Assembly (NCBI RefSeq): GCF_027706845.1
Contig: NZ_JAQGCZ010000025.1
Location: 1-40,589, forward strand
Direction: 5' to 3'
Origin: Mycolicibacterium sp. BiH015
GTDB taxonomy: Bacteria > Actinomycetota > Actinomycetes > Mycobacteriales > Mycobacteriaceae
Length of the DNA stretch: 40,589 nucleotides
In this document: positions 40,476-40,589 of the stretch, in pieces
How positions within the stretch are numbered: the stretch's first letter is position 1
Layout: every line of letters starts with the position of its first letter
Program-made: the position numbers and the translations under genes
The notes under the pieces: generated by a model
The model's database searches: none
What the model was told of the DNA's origin: nothing
What the model saw: only the letters and a program-made list of their open reading frames with translations

Positions 40476-40589
40476 TCATCGCTTGCAATAATCAGATGCT
40501 CCTGCCGTGAAGTGTTGCCCGTCATTGAGCGTGACGATGTTGTCGTCATCGGTGGTGATGATGACGGATCGATGAGAACAGCCCCGCTC
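40476..40589 (-). CDS. C-terminal end of a gene running off the right edge
   Basis: An open frame entering from the right edge reads SVIITTDDDNIVTLNDGQHF and TAGASDYCKR before TGA at 40478-40476. It looks like coding sequence (GC-rich third positions, folded pattern). The N-terminal part lies outside the window, so no function can be given. Confidence 0.5.
   Translation of the reverse strand, partial: ERGCSHRSVIITTDDDNIVTLNDGQHFTAGASDYCKR

Noticed and set aside
34689..40589. Duplicate of the tRNA 3' end as right attachment site
   Set aside because: Scanned for the T-arm and acceptor sequence; no second copy was seen, so the right end of the element is probably outside the window.
1..40589. 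CRISPR array or CRISPR-associated genes
   Set aside because: No regularly spaced identical repeats of 25-40 bases and no Cas motifs were seen.

Overview
This is high-GC actinobacterial DNA, most likely from a Mycobacterium or Mycolicibacterium. The evidence is a CmtR/CtpG-type cadmium module, an MPT63-like secreted protein, an operon that resembles the Rv3899c-Rv3901c region of M. tuberculosis, and many leaderless starts of the form TANNNT-N6/7-ATG. Family names are assigned from motifs read in the translations; no database search was run.

Region 1 (1-25.7 kb) is a dense sulfur, metal and redox island. It opens with a divergent sulfur pair: a C-terminally short TauE-type exporter and a CstB-like persulfide dioxygenase-rhodanese, separated by three CsoR-family dyads. 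A minus-strand group follows: a SAM methyltransferase, an ICMT-like membrane protein and a class III cyclase-YHS fusion. Next come CmtR, a CtpG-like ATPase, a CadD-like transporter and a TlpA-like lipoprotein. The copper block has CopZ, a His-rich exported protein, CopA, a YHS protein, CsoR and CopB, headed by near-perfect CsoR-type dyads and facing an alpha/beta hydrolase that lacks its nucleophile. After a PPOX protein, a His-tailed membrane protein and an orphan AAA+ ATPase lies a second, inverted cadmium module: DUF3703, CtpG paralogue and CadC-like ArsR, divergent from a DsbA-like thiol oxidoreductase. The island ends with an MPT63-like protein bearing a Cys/Met-rich tail and a methyltransferase.

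Region 2 (25.8-31.2 kb) has a zinc-finger/HTH protein and a translationally coupled four-gene operon that looks like an orphan type VII secretion (ESX) accessory or substrate locus, followed by a tiny Phd-like antitoxin.

Region 3 (31.3-40.6 kb) contains two integrative elements on either side of one tRNA-Leu(UAA). The left one has an ATPase/primase-like protein, an excisionase and a tyrosine integrase. The right one has a tyrosine integrase and then a tightly overlapping operon: excisionase, stand-alone M41-like metalloprotease, 44-residue protein, and a protein whose motifs resemble palm and finger motifs A, B and C of single-subunit (family A DNA / T7 RNA) polymerases. That operon is the best candidate here for an undescribed system. 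Its last gene has an apparent +1 frameshift near its 3' end. The window closes with small hypothetical genes and a gene cut by the right edge.
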